A stretch of 64,000 bases of DNA from Typhlomys cinereus (taxonomy: Eukaryota; Chordata; Mammalia; Rodentia; Platacanthomyidae), in contig JALPQD010000629.1 in NCBI GenBank assembly GCA_023101885.1, positions 535,580 to 599,579 of the forward strand, given 5' to 3'. Below are positions 32,346 to 42,861 of this stretch, piece after piece (position 1 is the first letter of the stretch; every line of letters starts with the position of its first letter). The notes beneath the pieces were generated by a model. That model did no database searches, was not told the DNA's origin, and was given only the letters and a program-made list of their open reading frames with translations. The translations under genes and the position numbers were made by a program.

Positions 32346-32718
32346 GGCGGCAGCTACAGGGGAGGGGATAGGGGATATGGCGAAGGGGAGACTCAGACCC
32401 CAGCCTCCAGCACTACTATTTCCAAGCTTAAATATTTCCTATAAAGGGGCAGGTGGTAGACGGTTCAGGCTTTGTCGTTTAGGAGGTAAAATAAGAGATA
32501 CAATACGGGCATTTCCACAACCACTAGGAATCCACGCGCGCCTGTGAATGGCACTGCCAGCTGGTGGGCCCTGCTGCAGCAGGCGGTGGTGAGCTCCGTT
32601 CATGCTGGTTCCAACGAGCCACAGCACTTACACGATCATCGGACTTTGGGGCAGCAGGAGTTTCTGTTGGGTGGTCGCCAGCATCCGGCTAGGTCTGTGG
32701 GCAGCTCTGACTGCTCGA
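32346..32718. other. unique intron, nothing recognised
   Basis: Holds an AT-richer patch (32430-32530) with GGTAAAATAAGAGATACAAT. No assignment. Confidence 0.4.
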
Positions 32719-32802
32719 GGAGATGGGAGGGAAAAAGAGGGGAGAGGAAGGGAGGAAAGAAGGAGGAAGGAGAGGAGGGGAGGGGAAGGCAAGAGAAGAC
32801 CA
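32719..32802. repeat. GGA/GAA-rich purine tract
   Basis: About 80 bp of G and A only, with few interruptions. Confidence 0.85.
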
Positions 32803-33104
32803 GGACAAGCAAGTATGTCCCACGCCCGGCTCCATATTCGCGCATTCGGAGCGGCTGGTGACAGATGGCCCTGGAACGGGCTAGCTGGTTTCTGCCAGTC
32901 CTGGTCTGGTATCGGCATGGAGGCCCCTCTGGGGACCGCCTCTTGCCTCCAGATCGAGTAGGGACACATTAACCTGCCTGTGAGCTTGGGGTGACACCCC
33001 GGTCCCGCCCTTCTCGGTTGGTTCCCTTTGTGGTTTCGCCACTGGTGGGGCAAAGGAGCCTGGTGGAGGGTGACAGAGCCCGGAGTAAGAAGCTCAAACC
33101 CAGG
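32803..33104. other. unique intron, nothing recognised
   Basis: Short unique spacer before two SINEs. Confidence 0.4.
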
Positions 33105-33283
33105 ACCCTCCAGGATGGCTCAGTCAGTAAGGTGCCTGCTTACCAACCTGGCGACCCACGTGGTAGAGAGAGAGACGTGACGTCTATAAGGCTGTCCCCT
33201 GACTTTCACCCAAGTGCCGCGGCACGCATGCCTGAGCCTTTTTCCCTCCCTCAAACAGTGAAATATTAAATAAAAAAAAAATC
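33105..33283 (+). mobile_element. B3-like SINE
   Basis: GGATGGCTCAGTCAGTAAGG, GGCGACCCACGTGGTAGAGA, CCGCGGCACGCATGCCTGAG and an AAATAAAAAAAAAA tail. Confidence 0.75.
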
Positions 33284-33289
33284 AAAACC

Positions 33290-33492
33290 AGGGTCCTCGA
33301 GGTGGCTCAGTGGGTGCCTGCTCACAAACCTGGTGACCCGAGTTCGATTCCCAGGAGACACGACGGAAGGCGAGAACTAACCTCTGAACGAACGTTATCC
33401 TCTGACTCCATCCACGCGCCATGGCACGTAGGAGTGTGCCCCCGCCGCCCCTCTCTGTCAAAATACAGAAAGAAAATATTGAAAAAGGAAAC
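33290..33492 (+). mobile_element. B3-like SINE, adjacent second copy
   Basis: GAGGTGGCTCAGTGGGTGCC, GGTGACCCGAGTTCGATTCC, TTATCCTCTGACTCCATCCA and CGCCATGGCACGTAGGAGTG, then an A-rich end. Same orientation as the preceding copy. Confidence 0.8.
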
Positions 33493-34109
33493 TTGAGACC
33501 CAGGCGGTGCTGTGGTCCCCTTCAATTACTCATGTGAGTTTTTCCTTTCGACAATACACTTTTCTGGCCCTGGAGCTCACAGGGACAGAAGTCATTACCG
33601 ATGGAACCCCGATAAGAACAGACTTCGCCTTTCTCTCCGGAGCCGCAGTTCCCTGAGCCCCGGCCGGGCGGCCATGCGAGGGGGAGTTTGTCATCCGGGT
33701 CTTTTCTCTTATCTCCTTGACAAGAAACAGGATGGAGAACCAGCCGTGATGGAGTGTCGCCTAGGGGCACAGAAATCAAGCGGCCCCATGTACCTGCGTG
33801 GGTGGGGTAGGGGGCTGGGGGGCTCCTCCTGGCTCCACTCTGGGGACAAAGTGAAGCTTCATGTCAGGCAGGGGACACACCTGAGTGTGTGAACGCAGGC
33901 TCAGCTGTCACTCAGGAGTCCCGTCCGGGTCAGAGGGAGCTGGCTCAGGTCGGGATTCAGGATGACGCCTGGGAAGGATCCTGATGCGAATGGCGTATCG
34001 CACCCGGCTTTGAAGTGAGGTCTGGAAGAGTCGGTGAGAAAGGCCCGCGGGGCTCAGCGAGACATCTCGGTTAATGTGAGAATGTTCCTGTTCATTTGTC
34101 ATTTCTCAA
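33493..34109. other. unique intron, nothing recognised
   Basis: No gene. CpG-containing patch at 33640-33690. Confidence 0.4.
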
Positions 34110-34128
34110 AAATAAATAAATAAATAAA
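34110..34128. repeat. (AAAT)n microsatellite
   Basis: AATAAATAAATAAATAAA, probably the A-rich end of an eroded retroposon. Confidence 0.85.
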
Positions 34129-34689
34129 GTGTCCAGTAGCAGGAACAGATCGGAGGCCGGGCTCATCCGAGGTACATAAGCCACCCACAATCCCTGGATA
34201 CGGTTCCCAGAGCCGAAGATACGGATTCCTGTCCAGGGGCTGAAGTGTGTGTGTGCATAATTGACAGCAAAGGACAGATAAGTTTGAAGGAGAATGTCGG
34301 GTGGAAAGATAGTGCTGTGGTAAACGCAATTTCAGGGAGAGAGGAGTAGGTGAGGCCTTCAAGCAGTGTTGTCTGTTGGGGTCTCTGTGGGGGAGACAAA
34401 GCAGTGAGTGAGTCGCACACACAGCCAGGATGTGGGGGTTCAGGAGACAGAAAATAGCAGTACGTGTAAAGGCCCTGAGGTGGGAATGAATGTGGGGAGA
34501 GGCAAAGAGGCCGATGCGGTGAGGATACGAGTGTCCGGGTTTCAGGAAGGGACCCCCACATCTTAAACAATAAGGGGAGCAAATGAAGACGACGGCCCAT
34601 GTTGGTTAGCGTGGCACCGACTTGCCAGACCGACTACCAAACCGTGGCAAGGGCGTCGGCCTGCTGCATGTGGCGAGAACTCCCTCGGC
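34129..34689. other. intron with ancient-repeat-like segment
   Basis: 34455-34500 reads TGTAAAGGCCCTGAGGTGGG and resembles an old mammalian interspersed repeat also hinted at near 46235. Family unnamed here. Confidence 0.35.
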
Positions 34690-35110
34690 ACCATGTATGA
34701 GTCTGCTACTGCCGCGTAACAAATCAGCTTAACAACGACCTTGGTTCCCTCACAGTTCTAGATTGGGGGAGGGGGAGCAGGTGAGGTCAGGGGGAGGGGC
34801 TCCGGGTCAACATGGAGGCCCGTTCTAGAGAGAAGCTAAGACGAGGGAGAGACAGAAATACAAGTTTACCGGAGCTGAGGCCTGGCGGCTCAGAGAGCCA
34901 CAGCTTAGCCTTAAAGAGAGAGAGCGTTACAGAGGACAGGGAGAGAGAGAAACACGCATGGACGACTTGGCTGGAGGAAGTCAGAAGAAAGCCCACGTGT
35001 GTGTGGGGGGGGCTCTGCAGAGTCCCCCCCAAATCTTTTATGGTCTTCAGATATTGTCAGGGCCTTTACAGGTACATCGCGGGTGAAAATGTGTCAGTGT
35101 GAAGAGGGTC
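34690..35110. mobile_element. possible old interspersed repeat with GAGA-rich middle
   Basis: GCTACTGCCGCGTAACAAAT and CCTCACAGTTCTAGATTGGG resemble the 'gctgccataacaaattacca ... cttacagttctggaggtc' class. The boundaries are not resolved. Confidence 0.35.
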
Positions 35111-36011
35111 CTTTCAGGGCAGTTCAGTGGGGAGATGGGGGCTAAGGAGATAAGTGGGAAGGAAGTAGATTGGGGTGCTCCTGTGGCTGATGCCAGGCTC
35201 TTTCGGCCAGGGCGAAGAAGACTTTTCAGAGTGGCCGCACGGGGCTCAGGAGTTCTCTGCTCTGGGTCTCACGACGGTCAACGTCAAGGAGGCCTCGGCT
35301 GTCGAGGGCCCTTAATTCTGAGCCAGAATTCACTTCTAGACCCGCTGGGGTTCCCACAGAGCTCCCCGCGTCCTTCCTGGCTGCCCACGGGGTGCCCGTA
35401 TCCGTGGCTTCTGGGTCTCTCTGGACCCTTCTCGCATCCCCGACAGGAAAAAGCTGCCCACTCTCCAGTGGGCTCCGGCGGTCACGTCAGGACCCAAGAC
35501 CCGTAGGACCCAAGAAGTCAGGACTGTAGTCTGACAACCCCTCCCGACCGTAGGCTCTCGTGATGAAGGGGTGGGGGTGCCCCAGAAGGGGCGCCCCGGA
35601 TTCTTCCTACGCCAGATGGCTCGGCGCTGCTTGTAGGAAAGCGACTGGTGCGTGTGGAAGTTTCTCTATTGGAACATGAAGAATCCAGCATCGCAGTCAG
35701 GGAGGCCATGCAGGTCTCTGTCGTACGCCACCGAGGAGCATTTGTTAAGCGCTTCTGCATGCCTCAGAGCATGCTCCGCGTGAGGGCTCAAAATCTACAA
35801 CAGAGTGTCGTGGCGTGGAAAGGCTGGGGCCGAGGAGGCAGGACGCAGCTGTGATTGGCTCTCGGTATCCACGGGACTCATTCTCATCCCGAAGCACACG
35901 TCCCCGTTGCGGAGTGGCATAGTGTTTGCGTGTAAGCTGTGCCCGCCCGCCTGCCCCTCAGTCACATCTAGGTGGCTTAGGGTGCTGACGTGAGCTACGC
36001 TGGCGGTCGTC
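35111..36011. other. unique intron, nothing recognised
   Basis: No repeat or coding similarity noted. Confidence 0.4.
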
Positions 36012-36106
36012 ACAGGGCTGGCGAGGCGGCTCAGAGCTAAAGAGCTTGCCGCGCAAATCTGAGGACCAGAGTTCGATCCCTGGCAGTAATGTGGCAAAGT
36101 CAGCCG
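36012..36106 (+). mobile_element. B4-type SINE, 5' half (split by later insertion)
   Basis: GGCTGGCGAGGCGGCTCAGA, then box B GTTCGATCCCTGGCAGTAAT. It stops at 36106 where another SINE begins, and its B1-like half resumes after 36441. Confidence 0.65.
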
Positions 36107-36381
36107 TGGGACTGGCGAGGCGGCCCAGAGGCTTTATTTAGCCTTTGCCTCTCGAGAAAAGGACTGGAGTTCAGATCCCCAGATCCTGGGTTAAAGGTGC
36201 CGGGGGGGATACGGAGATGGTCTGTAATTCCAGCCCTGGAAGGTGGAGTCTGGGAAACCTCAGAGCAAAGCATTAAGGAGGTAGAGCAATCCAGGATGAT
36301 TCCCGAAGTCACCCTTGGGTCTCCACAGGTGCACACACGCAAATGCCCTCGGTTATATGCATGCATGGGTGGGCGCACGTG

Positions 36382-36414
<33 letters not shown>

Positions 36415-36441
36415 ACGCACACACGCACACGCACACACAGC
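36107..36441 (+). mobile_element. tRNA-headed SINE nested in a B4-type SINE
   Basis: GACTGGCGAGGCGGCCCAGA head, GAGTTCAGATCCCC box B, CCCTGGAAGGTGGAGTCTGG, GCAATCCAGGATGATTCCCG, then a CA/CG-rich tail from about 36380. Confidence 0.8.
36380..36440. repeat. (CA)n/(CACACG)n microsatellite
   Basis: SINE tail array with CACGCACACG variants. Confidence 0.9.
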
Positions 36442-36560
36442 TAGTACCTGAAATCCCAGTGTTGGGGAGGCAGGGATGGGAGGATTCTTGGGGCCCACTG
36501 ACCAGCCAGCTGAACGACTCTGTGAGCTTTGGGTTCAGTTGGGGCCCTGGGAGAAGGCAC
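36442..36560 (+). mobile_element. B4-type SINE, 3' (B1-like) half
   Basis: CTGAAATCCCAGTGTTGGGG then GGCAGGGATGGGAGGATTCT: the B1 section expected to follow 36106. Confidence 0.6.
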
Positions 36561-37004
36561 CCCCAGTGTCACCTAATAGATGAAAAGACGGAAACTTTGC
36601 ACCTCCAGGAGATTCTGACCCACTTGCTTGGACTTCTTCATGCCCTTGGCTGTGAGCAGGACCCGCTAATCTGGGACCAGCAAGCACCCCAAGGCTTGTA
36701 CAGTCCCTGGGAGCTCATTGTTCCTGGAAGTCCAAGCTGCACGGAACAGCCATCGGAGCTCACCCCTCAACCCCAGCTTGGCTAGGGCGTCTCCGGGGCC
36801 TAGGCCTTTCTGCTAGGAGCTGAAGCAGTAACCCCAGAGCTGTGCAGAGTGGGCTGTAGTCTCCTGCCCACCCTCCCCAGCCTCCTTGCTTGTGCCTCGG
36901 CCCCTTCATTCCATAACGTGTCTGCCACCTGGTCTTCAGCCTCCGGCCAGGGACAGTCAGGTAATAAGCGGATCAGACCCCCGGAGCATCCGGGTGACAG
37001 GCGG
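36561..37004. other. unique intron, nothing recognised
   Basis: No repeat or coding similarity noted. Confidence 0.4.
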
Positions 37005-37110
37005 ACACTCTATCAGCGAACAACCGTAATAGGTTGATGTTTATCTTGCAGGCCGCGTGCGCTTAATAAAGTATTAATAGGAAGACCAGATTGCTTCTCC
37101 CGCCGCGCAG
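37005..37110. promoter_or_regulatory. candidate conserved noncoding element
   Basis: CAACCGTAATAGGTTGATGT, TTTATCTTGCAGG and TTAATAAAGTATTAATAGGA in non-repetitive sequence flanked by CpG-containing DNA. Confidence 0.4.
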
Positions 37111-37685
37111 GCAGAGCGTGATTGGGGAGGAAGAAGGAACTGGTGCTCCCTGGAGGAGGGAGCCCCCAGTGGATCTCCACTGGGAGGTAGGGCTTGTTGC
37201 TGGGCAGAAAAAATAAATTTAAAAAAAGGCTCGTGCGGAAGGCGGCTGCAAAGGCCGCACTCACCACGCCTCTAGATGGGGAAATCAAACCACCCCAGAG
37301 CGCAGGGCCTGAGGGAGGAGAGTTGATCCACTTACCTCGGGGCTGTCCACATCGCTCAGATGGCCCGTGCTAAACTGGGGATCCCCAGACCCCGCCCTCA
37401 CCTTGCCTGGGGTCTCTTGGGACTCTCCACACACCTCAGCCTAATGAGTCTTGACGGGGGAGGATCCGTCCAGCGTCCATAAGACATTCCACAGAACAGT
37501 CTTCTGTCCAATGAAGCAACAAAACATGTCCTTGGACGTGACCAGCTGTCCCTTGGGAGTCCCAGGTCACCCCTGGCTAGGAACCAGCTGCTTTATCGGG
37601 CTGCTTAATAACTTAATGGGAGAGGTGAGATCTCGCTGGATGCCTGCCCGGGTCGCTGAGCTGCCCGGTGTTGAAGAGGCTAACC
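37111..37685. other. unique intron, nothing recognised
   Basis: 37207-37227 is an AAAAAATAAATTTAAAAAAA patch. No assignment. Confidence 0.4.
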
Positions 37686-38165
37686 CAGGGGCTGGAGAGA
37701 TGGCTCAGTGGGCAAAGTGCTTGCCGTGCAAGCGTGAGGACCTAAGTCTGGGTCCCCAGCCCCACGCAGCAGCCTGTGTCTGCAACCCTGACCCTGGTGG
37801 TTGGAGGGCGGGCAGAAACAGAAAGATCCTTTGAGTTAGTTGACCAGCGAGTCTAAGAGCATGAGCGAGCTCTAGGTTCAGTTAGAGCAATCGGGAAGAC
37901 ACCGGATGTCAACCTCTGGCCTCCACACGCATGCACGTTCATGCACATGCATGCACGCTAATACACACACACTTGAACGTGTGCAGAGGAAGACACCCAG
38001 TGTCAACCTCTGGCCTCTATATGCATGTGCCAACACATGTACACTTGAATATGTGCAGAGGAAGACACCCAGTGTTGATCTCTGGCCTCTTGTAGAGGAA
38101 GATGCCCTATGTTGGCCTCTGGCTTTCACGTGCACACATGCGCATGCGGCCCACACATACACATA
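37686..38165 (+). mobile_element. B4-type SINE with tandemly amplified tail
   Basis: Head GGGGCTGGAGAGATGGCTCA and box B, then a diverged B1-like middle, then GTCAACCTCTGGCCTCCACA. The tail segment GGAAGACACC...CTCTGGCCTC occurs four times, beginning near 37895, 37988, 38060 and 38097, with the spacers shrinking. Confidence 0.75.
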
Positions 38166-38169
38166 CTCA

Positions 38170-38425
38170 TGAGTCTGTAACGCCTCCGCACACCGCGGTC
38201 TAACCCTGGGGTTTCAAGTTTGCAAACCAGACCTGTTCCTAGTCAGCCACTAGGAGAACGCTTGTCTCCTGAACTCATTGGAGCCGGCGCAGACCCCAGA
38301 AGCATTGCTGCCTCATTCAGACCACGTCGCAAAAGTCCAGGGTCAAGGGAGCAACACCGTCACCGCACACGTTCCCTTTGCAAATCCCCGGGGCCCTCGG
38401 TGCCACTGTGAGGTAATCCGCAGCA
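38170..38425. other. unique intron, nothing recognised
   Basis: Short spacer before an AT-rich island. Confidence 0.4.
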
Positions 38426-38725
38426 GTGCCAGTTGCTTTTTGGGGGGCAAGAAAAATAAAAGACAGAAACATTAACGATTCCTTTCTTCTGCCTTTAGCT
38501 TCCTAGCCCCAGCAATTAATTCTTATATGCGAAAGGACTTGTGCGTTTATGAGTCATTATTATTTAATGTGGGCCTATTTTACATTGTAATTTTTTCATT
38601 AAGTTGCCCCATTTTACTTATTAAGACCGGTTTATATCCTAGCTTAGACTGTGCTCCTGGAGTGATAACTATTTGTCTTTGAAGATATTCCGTAATAACC
38701 CATCATCCATATTTTAAGTTTCAGT
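38426..38725. promoter_or_regulatory. AT-rich island, strongest candidate conserved noncoding element in intron 1
   Basis: About 300 bp, roughly 62% A/T, in GC-rich surroundings. Contains CCCCAGCAATTAATTCTTAT, CATTATTATTTAATGTGGGC, CATTGTAATTTTTTCATTAA and GTAATAACCCATCATCCATA. No repeat family recognised. Multiple homeodomain ATTA cores. Confidence 0.45.
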
Positions 38726-39406
38726 CTAGGACAGAGACGTCTCCTAGGGGGTTGTAAGTTTGGACCCCATGAAGCCTGGTGAGGGTGCAAGAGACGGGCT
38801 GTTCCTGCAGATGTTTTGGGAGTCTCCATGGCAACAGCTGGGGACAGTTCAGCCTTCGTACTGCTGCACTGAGGCACCAAGACACTGAAGCCGCCCTCCC
38901 CCAAACCTTCAAGTGACACCCCTAGACCATTCTTGCTGGGGGGTGGGCAGCGGGGCACAGAGAAGAAGGGGTGGCCGGGGAGGTGCAAAGGTCAGCTTGG
39001 CCATGTTGGCAGACCCCCATATGCCAGGCATAGCCCTGGCCTTCCATCCTGGCGATCCTTCCACCTCTTTCCCACCAGCCCTGAGCAGTAGTGACCATCT
39101 GTTGCGTAAGGCAGATGGGTAAACTGAGGCACAGATCTGTTGGATGACTCAGGGCTGCAGGGCCAACTGGTGGCAGTCGGAAGCTGCCCCTGATTGATTC
39201 CTTCAGAAGTTCACGGTCATGAGCTCTCTGCACCCGAGACCCCTGTCAACATTCCCACGAAGCTCACAGCCCTCTGCCTTCTCATAGCAGGTGCCCTGCG
39301 CCCATTCTTCAGGCAAGACGACTGAGGCCAAGCGCAACAGGTGCTGCCCTCTGCTCGTAGTGGATCACAGCCTAGACCACTCTTGTCTCCTCCATCAACA
39401 GCGGAG
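38726..39406. other. unique intron with MIR-like pieces
   Basis: 39110-39140 (GGCAGATGGGTAAACTGAGG) is a reverse MIR/L2-type fragment. Nothing else assigned. Confidence 0.45.
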
Positions 39407-40565
39407 CCCCTTCCTCCTTCCTCCCTCCCTTCTTCCTCCCTCCCTCCCTCCTTCCTTCTTCCTCCCTCCCTCCCTTCCTTCTTCCTCCCTCCCTCCTTCC
39501 CCTCCCTTCCTTCTTCCTCCCTCCCTCCTTCCTTCTTCCTCCCTCCCTCCCTTCCTTCTTCCTCCCTCCCTCCCTTCCTTTTTCCTTCCTTCCTTCCCTC
39601 CCTCCTCCCTCCCTCTCTCTTTCCTTCTTTCCTTTTCCTCCTTCTTCCTTCCTCTCTTCTTCCTTCCTTCCTTTCTTCCTTCCCTCCTTCTTCCTCCTCT
39701 CCTTCCTTCCTTCCTTTCTTCCTTCCCTTCCTCCTTCCTTTCTTCCTTCCTCCCTCCCACCTCCCTCTTTTCTTCCCTCCCTCCTTCCCTCCCTCCCTCC
39801 TTCCTTCCTTCTTTCCTTCCTTCCTTCCTTCCTTCCTTCCTTCCTTCCTTCCTTCCTTCCTTTCTTTCTTCCTCCCTCCACCTCTCTCCCTCCCTTCTTC
39901 CCTCCCTCCCTCCTTCCCTCCCTCTTTCCCTTCTTTCCTCCTTCCTTCCCCTCCCTCCCTTCCCCTCCTTCCTTCCTCCTTCCTTCCTTCCTTTATTCTG
40001 TCCCCATCCCTCCCCCCTTCCTCCCTGCGCCCTCCGCCTCCTCCCTCCCTCCATGCCCCCTCCCCCCTCTCCCCCTCTATGTCCCCTCCCCCTCTCCCCC
40101 TCCCTCCCTGCCCCTCCCCGTCTTCCCCCTCCTTCCTGTTCCTTCCCCCTCCTCCTCCCCTCATTCCCTCCCTTTCCTGCTCCCTTCCTCCCTTCCTCCC
40201 TTTCTTCCTTCCTTCCTTCCTTCCATCCTTACTTCTACTATCTTCTCCCTTCCTTCCTTCATTCTTCCTTTCTTCCTTCCTTCCATCCTTCCTTCTACTA
40301 TCTTCTTCCTTCTTCCTTTCTTCTTCTCCCTTCTCCCTCCCTCCCTCCCTTCCTCCCTTCCTTCCTTCCTTCCTTTCTTCCATCCTTACTTCTACTATCT
40401 TCTCCCTTCCTTCCTTCCTTCCTTCTTCCTTTCTTCCTTCCATCCTTCCTTCTACTATATCTTTCTCTTCTTCCTTTCTTTCTTTCTTCCTCCTCCCTTC
40501 CTCCCTCCCTCCCTCCCTCCCTCCTTCCTTCCTTCCTTCCTTCCTTCCTTCCTTCCTTCCTTCAG
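39407..40565. repeat. 1.16 kb polypyrimidine tract (CCTT/CCCT)n
   Basis: Almost only C and T on the + strand. Pure CCTT runs lie at about 39813-39862 and 40523-40563. Interruptions CCATCCTTACTTCTACTATC and a C for A variant start at 40223, 40283, 40380 and 40440, so a block of about 157 bp is duplicated. Both strands stay open for over 400 codons (Ser/Pro/Leu/Phe or Glu/Gly/Arg/Lys), purely from composition. Confidence 0.95.
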
Positions 40566-41261
40566 CTTCCCCACCTCAGCTGCCATCCAGCCTGGTCCTC
40601 TGTCCAGCAGAACAGCCAGACCCTGGAGACACGCCTCAGAGACAGTAGCTGGGGCAGTTGGCACCCCCTCGAGCGTCACCACGTCTGCCTCTTGTCCTTC
40701 CTCCCTCCTTACTTTTAAGTATCCCCTGGATGCCGGATTGACCAGGACTAAGAGATGGTGGTTCCCCTCAGCTGCCCCCAAGGACTTAGAAAGTTCTGGA
40801 GAGCTGGTGACATGACCGAGTCAGAGAGGGGATGAGGGTGGCAGGTCACTGTGTGACACAGACGCCTGTGTCATCGGCTCTGTGGCCTCTGGGCCTCCGG
40901 GCACTGACTTCCACCTTCCGGAAGCTCGCCCGTCCCTTCCCGCACATGCTGCGGGACTAGAGAGGCCATTTGGAGGATCAAGTCGCTTCACAGGGTCATC
41001 TGCTCATTCACGCTTGCTTGTGCCAAGGACCCACTGAGCACCTACTATGCGCAACGTGCTGGTGGAAGTGTAGGAAGAATGACACTATAATGACCCACAA
41101 GGCTTGTGGCTCAACACGGTGAAGTTTCATCTTTCATATCACGGCCACTGGGGATCGTGGAGAACAAGTGCACGCAGACACGCAAGTCCCCAGGCTCCCG
41201 TGTGACACCCTCGCCTTCCTTCCTTTGCCCTGAACCCTCCCCCCTCTCACTTATTTGGGGG
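40566..41261. other. unique intron with an L2/MIR-like piece
   Basis: 41032-41052 reads CACTGAGCACCTACTATGCG, an ancient-repeat hallmark. Confidence 0.45.
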
Positions 41262-41405
41262 AACCATGCACATGCACACAGGTGGAAGTCTGAGGACGAC
41301 TTTCAGAAGTCATTTCTCTCCTTCCACTCTGGGCTTCCAGGATCAAACTCAGGTTGTCAAGTTTGCAAGCAGGTGCCTTACCCACTTAGCCACCTGGCCA
41401 GCCCT
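41262..41405 (-). mobile_element. B3-like SINE (reverse)
   Basis: GACGACTTTCAGAAGTCATT, TCTCCTTCCACTCTGGGCTT, CCAGGATCAAACTCAGGTTG and head CTTAGCCACCTGGCCAGCCC closely follow the B3 reverse pattern. Confidence 0.85.
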
Positions 41406-41934
41406 CCCTGAGCCCGTTCCTCCAGTTGATAATGGGAGCGAGGGCTATGTGGGGTACATCATGTTCCAGGGGACTGGCCTGAGAGCTCACTATCCTGATC
41501 CAAGATGTGATCATTATATTATCCCGACGAGCTGCAAAGGAGGCTGGGAAGTGTGTCTGACCGAGTCTGGGGGCGGGAGGAGCGGGCTCGCAGCATGGAG
41601 CCCTAAACCGTGGGTGTGTGGAGCACATGTCGGCACGGAGCCAGCATCTTGTGTGAGTCAGGCATGAAGACAGCTTGGGGCCCCTCCTTGAGCTTGGGCA
41701 AGAGCCTGGGGCAAGGAGTGGACCAAGGACTGGGCAGTGGAGCCAGGCATCTCTGTCCTTGACCCTGTGGTTAGCTTAGCGGTCTCAGAAGCAGGAGGAC
41801 CCACAAAACTAGTCCTGACCGGCTCTGGCCTTGGTGTTCCCCATCCAGGAAATGGGGAGAAAAATCACCAAGTCAGCTTCTTCAGGGAATGGGGCGCCTC
41901 AGGTATCCGCAAGGCCCCACAGAAGCCTGCGAGT
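41406..41934. other. unique intron, nothing recognised
   Basis: No repeat or coding similarity noted. Confidence 0.4.
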
Positions 41935-42065
41935 TGTCTTGTTAATAGTATAACCACATCGCTATCAGTAACGAAGCACAAATTAATAATAAATAAACAA
42001 ACTAATGATAAATAATACAGGCTCCATGAATAATACATTAATGCTCCAAGACTTCAGAACGTATA
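41935..42065. promoter_or_regulatory. candidate conserved noncoding element, AT-rich island
   Basis: TCTTGTTAATAGTATAACCA, AATTAATAATAAATAAACAA and GAATAATACATTAATGCTCC. It is A/T-rich but not a simple microsatellite. Confidence 0.4.
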
Positions 42066-42280
42066 CTGCCTCTGGCAGGGGGACTGGATGAGCTGGCTGG
42101 AGATCACAGAGTGGGGGTCCAGCGGAGCCGAGGAGGCCGGGGTGTGGGAGGGGTGACCCGAGCATCAAGCGTGTTCACGGGAGGCGGAGTGAATTTAGGT
42201 CCCTGGTGGCACAGGGAAGCAGAGAGCTCGCCCGGCCTGCCTGTAGCACGGCTGAAGTTCTGTTTCTGGCGTGACACACA

Positions 42281-42428
42281 CCAGGCACGGTGCTGTGTGC
42301 CTGTAATCTTAGCACATCAGAGGTGGAGGCAGAAAGATTGGGAGTTCAGGTCAGCCTCTGCTCCATCGCAAGCTGGGGGCTACACGAAACCCTGTCTCAA
42401 GAAAAAGAAAGAGAAAGAAGGGAGCGAA
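42281..42428 (+). mobile_element. B1 SINE
   Basis: GGTGCTGTGTGCCTGTAATC, AGAGGTGGAGGCAGAAAGAT, GGAGTTCAGGTCAGCCTCTG and ACGAAACCCTGTCTCAAGAA, with an A/G-rich tail. Confidence 0.92.
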
Positions 42429-42527
42429 AAGCCTTCTTCCCAACAGGGCTGGATCTTGTGGGTTGGATAAAGCGCATGACAAGTCCAGAGGAATTCCTTT
42501 GCTCACACATGGATCCATGCCTTTGCT

Positions 42528-42650
42528 TTATTTGGTTGAAACAGAGTATTGCTAGGTAGCTCCCTCAGGCCTTGAACTCACAACCTCCTACCTCTACCTC
42601 CCCAGTGCTGAGGCTGCGGGCATGCACTGCCATGCCCCGCCCAGCCGACC
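42528..42650 (-). mobile_element. B1 SINE (reverse)
   Basis: GGTTGAAACAGAGTATTGCT, GCCTTGAACTCACAACCTCC, CCTCCCCAGTGCTGAGGCTG and CATGCCCCGCCCAGC. Confidence 0.88.
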
Positions 42651-42801
42651 TGTCTCCAGTACCAACAGCCGCATGTCAAAACAGTAAAGGAGGTGGGTAC
42701 ACACTTGGCCCCCGGAAGCTCCCCCCTGGCTCCTCTTGGTGGACACGAGCTGACTGAAAAAGGGTGTAACGGTGCAGCGAATGAGGCTCATGGTAGATGC
42801 T

Positions 42802-42861
42802 CTAAGGGGGAGCATTCTGAAGGGGAGCACTCTAAGGGGGAGCACTCTGAAGGGGAGCACT
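42802..42861. repeat. 15 bp tandem repeat, 4 copies in a 30 bp dimer
   Basis: CTAAGGGGGAGCATTCTGAA... repeats at 42802 and 42832. Each 30 bp unit is itself two AAGGGGAGCACTCT-like halves. Confidence 0.9.

Noticed and set aside
39217..40718. Open frames of 408-475 codons on both strands
   Set aside because: They lie on the CCTT/CCCT polypyrimidine tract; peptides are only Ser/Pro/Leu/Phe or Glu/Gly/Arg/Lys, and any strand or frame stays open.
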